DNA of 6,286 nucleotides from Deinococcus sp. GTDB lineage: Bacteria > Deinococcota > Deinococci > JACQHA01. The translations under genes were made by a program, and so were the position numbers. Under the pieces are notes generated by a model. That model ran no database searches. It was given only the letters and a program-made list of their open reading frames with translations, and was not told the origin of the DNA. Shown here one piece after another: positions 6,242-6,286 of the stretch. Position 1 is the first letter of the stretch. The number at the start of each line of letters is the position of its first letter. The stretch lies in the NCBI GenBank assembly GCA_016199255.1, contig JACQHA010000052.1:1-6286 (forward strand). The letters are read 5' to 3'.

Positions 6242-6286
6242 ATGGGAAGTGGAAGCTTGGCCAACTGGCAGCCGGCGGCGGAACAG
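6242..6286 (+). CDS. Start of an unidentified protein, cut by the window edge
   Basis: An ATG at 6242 follows a consensus AGGAGG (6231-6236 region) with a five-base spacer, the strongest ribosome-binding site in the window. Fifteen codons remain open to the right edge and read MGSGSLANWQPAAEQ. That is too short to assign a family; the start is polar and flexible with no sign of a signal peptide. It runs in the same direction as the ATP-grasp gene, 163 bases downstream, and could be its partner or an independent unit. Confidence 0.6.
   Translation, partial: MGSGSLANWQPAAEQ

Overview
The window reads as ordinary protein-dense bacterial DNA that looks GC-rich by eye. It has tight gene packing, Shine-Dalgarno sites, one ATGA gene overlap and a probable GTG start. 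I cannot name the host. An RND/MMPL exporter next to an outer-membrane-lipoprotein-sorting (LolA-like) protein occurs in diderm bacteria and in some lineages of uncertain envelope type such as Chloroflexota, so the envelope type is not settled here. I see no rRNA, tRNA, CRISPR array, insertion sequence or integrase.

Layout. From 1 to 668 (minus strand) lies the N-terminal 222 residues of a drug:H+ antiporter of the EmrB/QacA (DHA2, 14-TM) major facilitator type, cut by the left edge. The 155-bp gap 669-823 holds a perfect TATAAT box for that gene, embedded in an 8+8 bp inverted repeat (756-784) that looks like a repressor operator. From 4239 down to 824 (minus strand) runs a two-gene operon: an 867-residue RND/MMPL-superfamily exporter followed, with a 4-base ATGA overlap, by a secreted LolA-like protein. 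The roughly 350-bp gap 4240-4593 is a divergent promoter region with a plausible sigma70-type promoter in each direction. From 4594 (or 4579) to 6078 (plus strand) is a protein of about 495 residues with features of the circularly permuted / glutathionylspermidine-synthase-like ATP-grasp ligases; its substrate is unknown. After a 163-bp spacer with several competing inverted repeats, a further plus-strand gene opens at 6242 behind a consensus AGGAGG and is cut by the right edge after 15 codons.

How the genes may work together. The exporter plus LolA-like protein is a recurrent gene pair thought to move lipids or other hydrophobic molecules out of the inner membrane to a periplasmic carrier. 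The downstream MFS pump has its own, probably repressed, promoter but no clear terminator separates it from the operon, so it may also receive read-through. The divergently transcribed ATP-grasp enzyme could make an amide- or peptide-bonded small molecule, and one of the exporters could carry it. That link rests only on gene position and is a hypothesis.
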